DNA from: an uncultured Rubrobacteraceae bacterium
GTDB lineage: Bacteria; Actinomycetota; Rubrobacteria; Rubrobacterales; Rubrobacteraceae
DNA length: 6,443 nucleotides
Assembly: GCA_902806105.1 (NCBI GenBank)
Contig: CADCVI010000172.1
Span: forward strand, 1 to 6,443
Reading direction: 5' to 3'
A program made the translations under genes and the position numbers. A model generated the notes under the pieces. That model had not been told where the DNA came from. It was given only the letters and a program-made list of their open reading frames with translations, and did not search any database. Of the stretch, positions 1 through 5,120 are shown piece after piece (the first letter of the stretch is position 1; each line of letters starts with the position of its first letter).

Positions 1-459
1 GGGGGGCAGATGGCGATTCTGGAGGACCCGACCGGCGCGATGCTCGCGGCCTGGGAGCCTCGGGCGCACATCGGGGCGAGCCGGGTCAACGACTCTGGCT
101 GCATGACCTGGAACGAGCTTCAGAGTGGCGATCCCGAGACGGCCGCCGCCTTCTACTCCGGGCTCTTCGGCTGGGAGACGCAGTCGATGGAGGAGGACGG
201 GAAGCTAGTCTACGTGACGATCAGCAACGCCGGTTCGATGAATGGTGGAATCATGCCCACTGACCAGCAAGACGGCGCACCTTCCTACTGGCTCCCCTAC
301 TTCACCGTCCCCTCGTCGGAGGAAGCGATCTCCAAGGCGCAAGAGCTTAGCGGCGAGGTATGTGCCGGGCCGCTCGATATCGGGGCCGGAAGGATCTCGG
401 TCCTGCGAGACCCCCAGGGTGCTACGTTCGCGATCTACGAGGGCGAGACGGACGACTGA
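1..459 (+). CDS. Tandem VOC (glyoxalase/bleomycin-resistance fold) protein, 5' truncated
   Basis: This is the C-terminal part of a two-domain vicinal-oxygen-chelate protein; 152 residues are visible before TGA. Residues 3-19 (QMAILEDPTGAMLAAWE) look like residues 130-147 (GRISVLRDPQGATFAIYE): both are the last strands of a VOC module. So the visible part is the tail of domain 1, a linker (EPRAHIGASRVN) and the whole of domain 2 (about 35-148, beginning MTWNEL and followed by DPETAAAFYSGLFGWE). The ATG at position 10 is therefore most likely internal, despite the G-run before it, and the frame is open to base 1. The linker and WNEL pattern resemble the 27-kDa antigen Cfp30B/hydroxylase-like VOC family of actinobacteria, usually about 260 residues. 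No substrate can be read from the sequence. Metal ligands cannot be assigned without domain 1. The fold is confident, the function is not. Confidence 0.85.
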   Translation, partial: GGQMAILEDPTGAMLAAWEPRAHIGASRVNDSGCMTWNELQSGDPETAAAFYSGLFGWETQSMEEDGKLVYVTISNAGSMNGGIMPTDQQDGAPSYWLPYFTVPSSEEAISKAQELSGEVCAGPLDIGAGRISVLRDPQGATFAIYEGETDD

Positions 460-462
460 GAG

Positions 463-489
463 GGGCGGCGCGAGCCGCCCGGCTCGCGC
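463..489 (+). terminator. Two overlapping, mutually exclusive hairpins after the VOC gene
   Basis: Starting 3 bases after the VOC stop, GGGCGGC (463-469) pairs perfectly with GCCGCCC (474-480) across a GCGA tetraloop. The overlapping arm GCGCGAGCC (468-476) pairs perfectly with GGCTCGCGC (481-489) across GCCC. Both cannot form at once. The second stem is followed by TCCAGG and then TTTT (496-499), so it resembles a terminator with a displaced, weak T-run. Probable role: ending the VOC transcript before the exporter operon. Confidence 0.5.
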
Positions 490-512
490 TCCAGGTTTTA
501 CGCAGGTTTAAC

Positions 513-549
513 CGTATATACGTGAACTTATCGGTTTCTCTAGTTTAAT
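513..549 (+). promoter_or_regulatory. AT-rich promoter/operator candidate for the drrAB-like operon
   Basis: An AT-rich block sits in otherwise GC-rich DNA just ahead of the exporter operon. It contains a perfect 10-bp palindrome, CGTATATACG (513-522), and a -10-like TTTAAT (544-549, five of six matches to TATAAT). A weak -35-like GTGAAC (522-527) lies 16 bases before it. Transcription would then begin near 556, giving a leader of about 26 bases. The palindrome touches the proposed -35, a place where a repressor could act. DrrAB-type pairs are often controlled by TetR- or PadR-family regulators, but none is encoded here. The promoter elements are weak matches and remain a proposal. Confidence 0.35.
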
Positions 550-581
550 TAGTCGGTACCTCACGTCCTGAAAGGTGTCAC

Positions 582-1613
582 ATGGCAAACGGCAGACCCG
601 CCATACTGGCCGAAGGTTTGGAGAAGAGCTACGGCGAGACGCGCGCGCTCGACGGGCTCGACCTTGAAGTCGAGGAAGGAACGGTCCTCGGCCTCCTCGG
701 GCCGAATGGCGCGGGCAAGACTACCGCGGTCAGAATTCTCACGACGCTCCTCAAACCCGACGCCGGACGGGCGGAGGTCGCCGGGTACGACGTGTTGGGG
801 CATGCCGGCGAGCTTCGCTCGCGCATCGGGCTTACGGGCCAGTACGCTGCAGTCGACGAGTACCTCACCGGGTGGGAGAACCTTGAGATGGTAGGGCGGC
901 TCTACCACCTGCCGAAGAAGATGGCCCGCAAGAGGGCCGACGAGCTACTGGAGCGCTTCGACCTGACCGGCGCCGCTTCGCGGCTGGCGAAGACGTACTC
1001 CGGCGGGATGCGCCGCCGCCTCGACCCCGCCGCGAGCCTCGTCTTCTCCCCGCCGGTCTTGTTCCTCGACGAGCCGACGACCGGCCTCGACCCGAGGAGC
1101 CGCCTCGCCATGTGGGAGATAATCGGAGAGCTGGTCTCGGGAGGGACGACGCTGCTGCTGACCACGCAGTACCTTGACGAGGCAGACCGGCTCGCCGATC
1201 GCATAGCCGTCGTGGACACGGGGCGCGTGATCGCCGAGGGGACCGCCGACGACCTCAAGGCGCGTGTGGGAGGCGAGCGGTTGGAGATCATCGTTAACGA
1301 GGGCGCCGATCTCGACTCCGCGGCCCGCGTGCTCCAGCTTCATGCGAAGGGCGGAGCCGGGGGGACGGGAGGCGTGAGCGTAGACGCCGACCGCCGCCAT
1401 GCCAGCGCGACCGTCGAGGGCGGGGCGAAGCTGCTCGCCGCCGTCGTGCGCGACCTCGACCGAGCGGGCGTACAACTCGACGATCTGGGCCTGCGCCGCC
1501 CCACGCTCGACGACGTCTTCCTCGCCCTGACCGGCCACGCGGCCGAGATGGAAGCGGAAGAGGACCCGGCCGGCGCGGGACGAACGAGCCGCCGAGACAA
1601 GGAGGTCGCATGA
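582..1613 (+). CDS. DrrA-family ABC exporter ATP-binding protein
   Basis: A 343-residue cytoplasmic ATPase that should power the permease encoded next. Visible motifs in order: Walker A GPNGAGKTT (40-48), Q-loop Gln87, signature YSGGMRRRLD (139-148), Walker B VLFLDEP (159-165, with Asp163 and catalytic Glu164), D-loop GLDP (168-171). The H-loop position holds Gln196 in TTQYLDEAD; Gln here is common in the DrrA family. The C-terminal extension (about 230-343) ends in RPTLDDVFLALTG (306-318), the conserved tail typical of DrrA. One oddity is Pro149 directly after the signature (LDPAASLV), where the family normally has Leu or Ile. The ATG has an upstream AAAGGTG (571-577) four bases away. The stop overlaps the next start in ATGA, so the two genes are translationally coupled. 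Family members export anthracyclines, other drugs or lipids; the substrate here is unknown. Confidence 0.93.
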   Translation: MANGRPAILAEGLEKSYGETRALDGLDLEVEEGTVLGLLGPNGAGKTTAVRILTTLLKPDAGRAEVAGYDVLGHAGELRSRIGLTGQYAAVDEYLTGWENLEMVGRLYHLPKKMARKRADELLERFDLTGAASRLAKTYSGGMRRRLDPAASLVFSPPVLFLDEPTTGLDPRSRLAMWEIIGELVSGGTTLLLTTQYLDEADRLADRIAVVDTGRVIAEGTADDLKARVGGERLEIIVNEGADLDSAARVLQLHAKGGAGGTGGVSVDADRRHASATVEGGAKLLAAVVRDLDRAGVQLDDLGLRRPTLDDVFLALTGHAAEMEAEEDPAGAGRTSRRDKEVA

Positions 1614-2431
1614 GCACGTTCGTCAACCCTCGTGAGCAAGAGGCGTCGCCGTCGCGTCACGGCAGACTTTACTGGGCCGTCGCCGACGGGCTGGTACTGG
1701 CCAAGCGAAACCTCGTCCAGATCCCGCGCGTCCCCGAGCTGCTGGTCTTCGCGACGATCCAACCGGTAATGTTCGTGCTTCTCTTTCGTTACGTCTTCGG
1801 CGGCGCCATCGACGTGGGCGGCACCTCGTACGTGGACTTCCTGATGGCCGGGATCTTCGTCCAGACCGTCGCTTTCGGATCCATGACTACCGGCATCGGT
1901 CTGGCCGAAGACCTTCAGAAGGGGCTCGTCGACCGTTTCCGCTCGCTCCCCATGGCGCGCTCCGCCGTCCTCACCGGCCGGACCATAGCCGACCTCGCGC
2001 GCAACGCGTTCGTCGTGGTCGTGATGCTCGTCGTTGGCCTCCTCGTCGGCTTCCGGCCCGAGGCGGATCTCGCGGGCTGGGCCGCAGCCATCGGGTTGTT
2101 GCTGCTCTTCAGCTTCGCCTTCTCCTGGGTCGCTGCGACGCTGGCGCTCCTGGTACGGAGCGTCGAGGCGGTGCAGCAGGCCAGCTTCATCTGGCTCTTC
2201 CCGCTGACCTTCGCGAGCAGCGCGTTCGTGCAGACAGACGGCATGCCCGGCTGGCTCCGCACCTTCGCCGACCACCAGCCTCTCACGCAGATCATCGACA
2301 CCGTGCGGGGCTTCCTCCTCGGTCAGCCCGTAGGCTCCGCAGGCTGGCAGGCTCTCGCCTGGTGCATCGGCATACTCCTGGTCTTCGTCCCGCTCTCGGT
2401 CTCGCTCTACCGGCGCACCACGGCACGTTGA
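1610..2431 (+). CDS. DrrB-family ABC-2 type exporter permease
   Basis: A 273-residue integral membrane protein, the transmembrane half of the exporter. A short N-terminal cytoplasmic stretch precedes about six hydrophobic segments (roughly 43-63, 78-98, 132-148, 156-181, 192-208, 246-266). Between segments 2 and 3 lies DLQKGLVDRFRSLPMAR (101-117), the cytoplasmic coupling-helix motif that marks DrrB-type ABC-2 permeases and contacts the ATPase. The C-terminal QPLTQIIDTVRGFLLG (223-238) is also typical of the family. The start overlaps the ATPase stop by 4 bases and has a strong ribosome-binding site, AAGGAGG (1599-1605), four bases upstream and inside the ATPase gene. A dimer with the preceding ATPase is expected. 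Substrate unknown; drug, antibiotic or lipid export are all plausible. Confidence 0.93.
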   Translation: MSTFVNPREQEASPSRHGRLYWAVADGLVLAKRNLVQIPRVPELLVFATIQPVMFVLLFRYVFGGAIDVGGTSYVDFLMAGIFVQTVAFGSMTTGIGLAEDLQKGLVDRFRSLPMARSAVLTGRTIADLARNAFVVVVMLVVGLLVGFRPEADLAGWAAAIGLLLLFSFAFSWVAATLALLVRSVEAVQQASFIWLFPLTFASSAFVQTDGMPGWLRTFADHQPLTQIIDTVRGFLLGQPVGSAGWQALAWCIGILLVFVPLSVSLYRRTTAR

Positions 2432-2453
2432 GGTGAGCTACGCGTTGCTCCCA

Positions 2454-2544
2454 CAACAGGCTAGCTTCCGCGACTTTCTATAACGGACGACCGGCTGTCC
2501 TGTCAGAAGCCGGAGGCCAGCCACCAACGGCGGCGAGCCTGTTG
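2454..2544. repeat. Long-range inverted repeat enclosing a small hairpin
   Basis: CAACAGGCT (2454-2462) is the exact reverse complement of AGCCTGTTG (2536-2544), and two more pairs follow after one mismatch (to 2465/2533). The enclosed loop holds CCGGCT (2491-2496) facing AGCCGG (2508-2513), extended by TC/GA with one bulged base. An alternative 5-bp stem, CCAAC (2524-2528) with GTTGG (2541-2545), would compete. It begins 22 bases after the drrB-like stop and lacks a T-run, so it is not a classic terminator. Confidence 0.5.
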
Positions 2545-2546
2545 GA

Positions 2547-2577
2547 GTAGCGAGCCGCCAGCGGCGACGCCCGCTAC
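2547..2577. repeat. Interrupted hairpin GTAGCG...CGCTAC
   Basis: GTAGCG (2547-2552) pairs with CGCTAC (2572-2577). After an A/C mismatch, GC pairs with GC, and the tip is CGCC (2556-2559) with GGCG (2563-2566) around AGC. It starts two bases after the preceding long-range stem and forms the next element of a series of stems. No protein or regulator can be assigned. Confidence 0.5.
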
Positions 2578-2598
2578 CTAAGCTAGCTCGCCCACGTC

Positions 2599-2638
2599 CG
2601 ACAGGCGGCACGCATTACTACTTGCGTGTCGCCTGTCG
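2599..2638. repeat. Strong 16-bp hairpin, possible REP-like element
   Basis: The arms 2599-2614 and 2623-2638 pair over 16 positions with one G-T (G-U in RNA) wobble and an 8-base loop (TTACTACT). The left arm begins CGACAGGCGG and the right arm ends CGCCTGTCG. No T-run follows on either strand, so intrinsic termination is not obvious. Length and symmetry fit a palindromic repeat or a structured RNA element. Whether it is repeated elsewhere in the genome cannot be seen from this window. Confidence 0.6.
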
Positions 2639-2766
2639 CCCCCCGGTTCGGCTGCCAGCAGTCCGGGAGATAAGGCGAAAAATCCTGGGAGTCAGGACCG
2701 TAACACGGGCGGCGCTTCGCTGGCTTGAGGGGGAGACGGGAGGCCGGAAGAGAGGCCGCGGTGTAT

Positions 2767-2813
2767 GCGCGACAGTTTGGCAGCGGGTGGATCCGGGTAT
2801 CCCCGCGTCGCGC
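2767..2813 (+). repeat. Composite hairpin just upstream of the aldo/keto reductase
   Basis: GCGCGAC (2767-2773) pairs perfectly with GTCGCGC (2807-2813). After a one-sided 9-base bulge (2774-2782), GCGGG (2783-2787) pairs with CCCGC (2802-2806), and GAT pairs with ATC at the tip. It ends 28 bases before the ribosome-binding site. If transcribed, it would be a stable leader structure; otherwise it may be the last of the stems filling this gap. Confidence 0.45.
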
Positions 2814-2841
2814 CTGATGTAATGAGGCGATCACGATATAC

Positions 2842-2848
2842 GAAGGAG
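2842..2848 (+). promoter_or_regulatory. Ribosome-binding site that sets the TTG start of the aldo/keto reductase
   Basis: GAAGGAG is the only strong Shine-Dalgarno match here and lies 10 bases before TTG at 2859, somewhat longer spacing than usual. The reading frame is closed by a TGA at 2823 and offers no ATG or GTG between that stop and 2859, so TTG is the best start. Confidence 0.65.
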
Positions 2849-2858
2849 TTGGACGATT

Positions 2859-3707
2859 TTGAGCGCAGTCCCCAGCATCACCCTCAACGACGGCAACGCC
2901 ATCCCGCAGCTCGGTTTCGGGGTCTTCCAGATCGAGCCTGAGAACACCGTAGAGGCGGTAGGGGCGGCCCTCGGGGTCGGCTACCGGCACATCGACACCG
3001 CGGAGATGTACGGCAACGAGAAGGAGGTCGGCGAGGCCATCCGCGCCTCCGATCTCGACCGCGACGACATCTATATCACCAGCAAGCTCAACAACTCGTT
3101 CCACGAGCCCCAGGACGCCCGCGAGGCGTTCCATCGCACGCTCGCCGATCTCGGCTTCGACTACGTGGACCTGTTCCTCATCCACTGGCCGTTGCCCACC
3201 CTCTACAACGGCGACTTCGTCTCTACCTGGAAGACGCTGGAGGAGTTCCAGCGTGACGGACGCGCCCGCTCGATCGGGGTGTCGAACTTCCAGATCGAGC
3301 ACCTGGAGCAGCTTGCCGCCGAGACCGATACGGTACCGGCGGTCAACCAGATCGAGGCGCACCCCTACTTCACCAACGATGCGGTGCGTGAGTACGGCCG
3401 GGAGCACGGGATCGTTACCGAGGCGTGGTCGCCGATAGCGCAGGGCGGGGTGCTCGAAGACGAAACCATCACCCGGATCGCCGAGAAGGTAGGCAAGACG
3501 CCGGCGCAGGTAGTCTTGCGGTGGCACGTCCAGCGCGGCGACATCATATTCCCGAAGTCGGTGACGCCGTCGCGCATCAGGGAGAACTTCGAGCTGTTCG
3601 ACTTCGAGATCGAGCCCGGCGACATGGACGAGATCACAGCTCTCGACCGGGGCGAGGACGGCCGCACCGGGCCGCACCCGGACACGTTCGCCTACGTCCC
3701 CGGCTGA
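2859..3707 (+). CDS. Aldo/keto reductase, 2,5-diketo-D-gluconate reductase-like
   Basis: A 282-residue soluble NADPH-dependent carbonyl reductase with a TIM-barrel fold, close to the usual length of the bacterial AKR5-type group. The catalytic tetrad is visible: Asp46 (HIDTAEMYGNE), Tyr51, Lys76 (TSKL) and His109 (LIHWP). Other family marks are GVSNF (140-144), NQIEAHPY (163-170) and the cofactor loop FPKSVTPSRIREN (231-243), whose Lys233, Ser234 and Arg239 fit NADPH phosphate binding. The C-terminal DGRTGPHPDTF is typical. Members reduce diketo-gluconate, methylglyoxal, beta-keto esters and other small carbonyls, so the true substrate is open. The gene starts at TTG (MSAVPSITL) and stands alone, with 427 bases before it and a convergent gene after it. 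It is likely a general carbonyl detoxification enzyme. Confidence 0.93.
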   Translation: MSAVPSITLNDGNAIPQLGFGVFQIEPENTVEAVGAALGVGYRHIDTAEMYGNEKEVGEAIRASDLDRDDIYITSKLNNSFHEPQDAREAFHRTLADLGFDYVDLFLIHWPLPTLYNGDFVSTWKTLEEFQRDGRARSIGVSNFQIEHLEQLAAETDTVPAVNQIEAHPYFTNDAVREYGREHGIVTEAWSPIAQGGVLEDETITRIAEKVGKTPAQVVLRWHVQRGDIIFPKSVTPSRIRENFELFDFEIEPGDMDEITALDRGEDGRTGPHPDTFAYVPG

Positions 3708-3739
3708 TTCATCTCCGAACAGGCTGAGCGCACGCAGCG

Positions 3740-3779
3740 GGTAGAACATTAGGGTTTAGAGAATCTCTGCATTTCTACC
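3740..3779 (+). terminator. Hairpin downstream of the aldo/keto reductase
   Basis: GGTAGAA (3740-3746) pairs with TTCTACC (3773-3779), and inside it AGAG (3758-3761) pairs with CTCT (3765-3768). It lies 33 bases after the reductase stop. A T-run does not follow, so a terminator role is only plausible. It may instead aid transcript stability. Confidence 0.3.
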
Positions 3780-3943
3780 AGGTCACACTGCAGCTATGCG
3801 CTCGCTATTCGTAGCTGGGTTGTTCCTGGCAGAGTCGAAAGGCACCTCCATGCTAACCCTTTAGACCAGTTACGACCAAGGTGAGATTGCCGCTGATCTA
3901 ATTTTACGGTAGAAAGCGGATCACATCAGTTGTAGCTCGAACA

Positions 3944-3976
3944 CTAGGAGGAGCAGGCCGGCGCGGCTCCTCCTAG
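3944..3976. terminator. Perfect 11-bp hairpin, candidate bidirectional terminator
   Basis: CTAGGAGGAGC (3944-3954) is the exact reverse complement of GCTCCTCCTAG (3966-3976), with an 11-base GC-rich loop. It sits almost exactly at the middle of the convergent gap, 237 bases past the reductase stop and 259 bases from the hydrolase stop, as a shared terminator might. Against this, neither side shows a T-run: CACTCTTGG follows on the + strand and TGTTCGAG on the - strand. Confidence 0.45.
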
Positions 3977-4052
3977 CACTCTTGGCGGGGAGTTTATCTC
4001 TTTGCAGTAGAGTTGGGATGTTTTTAACTCGGCTCTAGGGTACTCGCCTTCG
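3944..4052 (-). ncRNA. Speculative small RNA candidate on the - strand
   Basis: An exact TTGACA with a poor -10 on the - strand would start transcription near 4052. The transcript would pair GGCGAGT (4048-4042) with ACT and CGCC (3993-3984, three bases bulged), carry an inner stem GAGTT (4030-4026) with AACTC (4014-4010), and end in the 11-bp hairpin at 3976-3944, giving roughly 110 bases. All parts are seen in sequence, but their combination into an RNA is inference, and the final hairpin lacks a U-run. The start and end are estimates. Confidence 0.15.
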
Positions 4053-4058
4053 TGTTCT

Positions 4059-4088
4059 TAGATAGTCGTTTTAGTATGAATGTGTCAA
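4059..4088 (-). promoter_or_regulatory. Possible - strand promoter inside the convergent gap
   Basis: The - strand reads an exact TTGACA at 4088-4083. With a 17- or 18-base spacer the -10 would be CTATCT or TATCTA (4065-4059), both poor matches. An exact six-base match is expected by chance about once per 4 kb per strand, so this is suggestive only. Confidence 0.2.
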
Positions 4089-4129
4089 TCAAACTCGCAC
4101 GCGAGAAGAGCACTGTAACTCGGGTCAAG

Positions 4130-4146
4130 TGTGGCATAGCGCCACA
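4130..4146. repeat. Short inverted repeat TGTGGC/GCCACA
   Basis: TGTGGC (4130-4135) faces GCCACA (4141-4146) across ATAGC. A smaller dyad, CTCGC/GCGAG (4094-4105), lies just before it. Size fits a protein-binding dyad or a small hairpin; no partner gene is known here. Confidence 0.35.
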
Positions 4147-4156
4147 ATACAAGATC

Positions 4157-4184
4157 GATTACTGATAGCTTATCGCCAGTAATC
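4157..4184. terminator. Perfect 8-bp hairpin GATTACTG/CAGTAATC
   Basis: GATTACTG (4157-4164) is the exact reverse complement of CAGTAATC (4177-4184), with a 12-base loop that can itself pair GATA with TATC. It lies about 50 bases beyond the stop of the - strand hydrolase, so it may end or protect that transcript. There is no following T-run. Confidence 0.35.
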
Positions 4185-4218
4185 TCGGCTATAGTCACTC
4201 AAGGGGGCTTCTTGTCCC

Positions 4219-4235
4219 ACGCTGAAGCTGAGCGT
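4219..4235 (-). terminator. Small hairpin at the hydrolase stop codon
   Basis: ACGCT (4219-4223) pairs with AGCGT (4231-4235), touching the last base of the hydrolase stop codon. Five base pairs and a 7-base loop make it a weak structure. Confidence 0.25.
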
Positions 4236-4969
4236 CAGGATGCCAGATCGTCTCCGGGCGTCATGACGTGGACTACGGCGTCGGGGGCGATGTTGGAAAG
4301 GTGCTCCCTTAGCTCCTCCGGGGTACCGGGGAGGGGGACCGGGAACGGGGTGGTCCCGTAGTGCATTGGGACGACGTGCCGGACGCCGAGGAGGCGGGCG
4401 GCGTGGGCCGCCTCGAAGGGGCTCATGAGGACCTGGTTGCCGATAGGCAGTATGGCGAGGTCGGGGCTGTAGAGCTCACCGATGAGCCGCATGTCGCCGA
4501 AGATGCCGGTGTCACCCGCGTGGTAGAGTTTGAAGCCGCTCTCGAACTCCACGACGTATCCGCAGGGCTCGCCGCCATAGACGACGGTCCCATCCTCCTC
4601 GGCGATGCTCGAAGCGTGCAGGGCGTCGACTACCGTAACTTGGATGCCGCCGACCTTGGCGGTGCCGCCCTTCTGCATCGGCATCACGGTCTCGATGCCC
4701 TTGCCCATGAGGTAGGTCGAGATCTCGAAGTTCGCCACCACCGCTGCCCCGGTCTGCTCGGCCAGGGGGATAACATCGTCGAAGTGGTCGAAGTGGCCGT
4801 GGGTGACGAGGATCGTGTGGAGCGCGTCGACCCGCTTGAGATCCTCCGGGGTCTGTGGGTTATCGGCAAGCCAGGGGTCTATGATGATCTGCTCGCCCCC
4901 GGCCGTTACGAACCTGAAAGTAGAATGCCCCAGGTAGGTGATCCTGGTCCCGCCAAGCATCTCGTCCAC
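4235..4969 (-). CDS. UPF0173-family metal-dependent hydrolase (metallo-beta-lactamase fold)
   Basis: A 244-residue soluble protein with the metallo-beta-lactamase fold, near the usual length of the UPF0173/YtkL-like family. It opens with RITYLGHSTF (9-18), a family signature. The metal-binding set is complete: THGHFDH (56-62) gives His57, His59, Asp61 and His62; then His118 (DALHAS), Asp153 (HAGDTG) and His203 (PMHYGT). Two divalent metals are expected. No member of this group has a firmly settled physiological substrate that I can name, so only hydrolase is justified. The first codon is GTG at 4969; an ATG at 4960 gives a protein three residues shorter but is badly spaced from the ribosome-binding site. 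The P450 lies upstream on the same strand, but the 297-base gap argues for a separate promoter. Confidence 0.92.
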   Translation of the reverse strand: MDEMLGGTRITYLGHSTFRFVTAGGEQIIIDPWLADNPQTPEDLKRVDALHTILVTHGHFDHFDDVIPLAEQTGAAVVANFEISTYLMGKGIETVMPMQKGGTAKVGGIQVTVVDALHASSIAEEDGTVVYGGEPCGYVVEFESGFKLYHAGDTGIFGDMRLIGELYSPDLAILPIGNQVLMSPFEAAHAARLLGVRHVVPMHYGTTPFPVPLPGTPEELREHLSNIAPDAVVHVMTPGDDLAS

Positions 4970-4976
4970 AGTCTGT

Positions 4977-4983
4977 CTCCCCC
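4977..4983 (-). promoter_or_regulatory. Ribosome-binding site favouring the GTG start of the hydrolase
   Basis: On the - strand GGGGGAG lies 7 bases before GTG (4969) but 16 bases before the in-frame ATG (4960). The spacing decides for GTG. Confidence 0.6.
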
Positions 4984-5120
4984 GCTGCTCGGAACGTGTC
5001 GTTCGGGTTGTCCCCGATCTCCAAGCATACAGCTTACCGTATATCCCCTGGGAGCGCCCGAGCCCGACACCATCCCCGGACCGGTTCTCGACGTCGCCTG
5101 GAGCGTATCTACCGCGAGCG

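Larger units (their letters stand above)
2432..2858. other. 427-base intergenic region dense in inverted repeats
   Basis: No protein gene is supported here. The stretch holds at least four separate inverted repeats (listed individually) between the exporter operon and the aldo/keto reductase. It must contain the drrB 3' end and the promoter of the reductase, yet no good -35/-10 pair is evident. Its density of stable stems is higher than two simple terminators would need. It could be a structured leader RNA, a palindromic interspersed repeat or a mobile-element remnant. I recognise no known riboswitch class in it. Confidence 0.6.
3708..4234. other. 527-base low-GC gap between convergent genes
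   Basis: Hand counting gives 239 G+C in 480 bases (about 50%) over 3721-4200, against about 65% in neighbouring coding sequence. Both flanking genes end here, so only terminators would be expected, yet the gap is over 500 bases. I see several perfect inverted repeats and an exact -35 hexamer on the - strand, but no protein gene with a ribosome-binding site and no tRNA fold. A decayed insertion or a small RNA locus would explain the length and composition. Confidence 0.6.

Noticed and set aside
1340..2275. 311-codon open frame on the - strand across the ABC genes
   Set aside because: It lies opposite two clearly recognised proteins and has the charged, low-complexity composition of a shadow frame.
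2622..2822. 66-codon + strand frame in the gap before the reductase
   Set aside because: It starts at TTG inside a hairpin, has no ribosome-binding site, is arginine-rich, and overlaps inverted repeats.
2454..2858. Known riboswitch, tRNA or CRISPR in the gap before the reductase
   Set aside because: I compared it from memory with cobalamin, FMN, TPP, SAM, glycine, c-di-GMP and yybP-ykoY cores. GGAGTAGC recalls the last, but the second conserved loop is missing. No tRNA T-arm and no regularly spaced direct repeats are present.
2583..3749. 388-codon open frame on the - strand opposite the aldo/keto reductase
   Set aside because: It is antisense to a gene with a full catalytic tetrad, has no family resemblance, and long antisense frames are common in GC-rich DNA.
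3796..3864. 22-codon frame beginning MRSLFVAGLFLA, signal-like
   Set aside because: No ribosome-binding site is present and it is too short to separate from chance.
3748..3864. TTAGGG-like and AACCCT-like words in the low-GC gap
   Set aside because: Single copies only; telomere-like repeats would need tandem arrays.
4076..4165. 29-codon frame MNVSIKLAREKS...
   Set aside because: No ribosome-binding site, no recognisable family, and the frame overlaps the hairpins of the gap.
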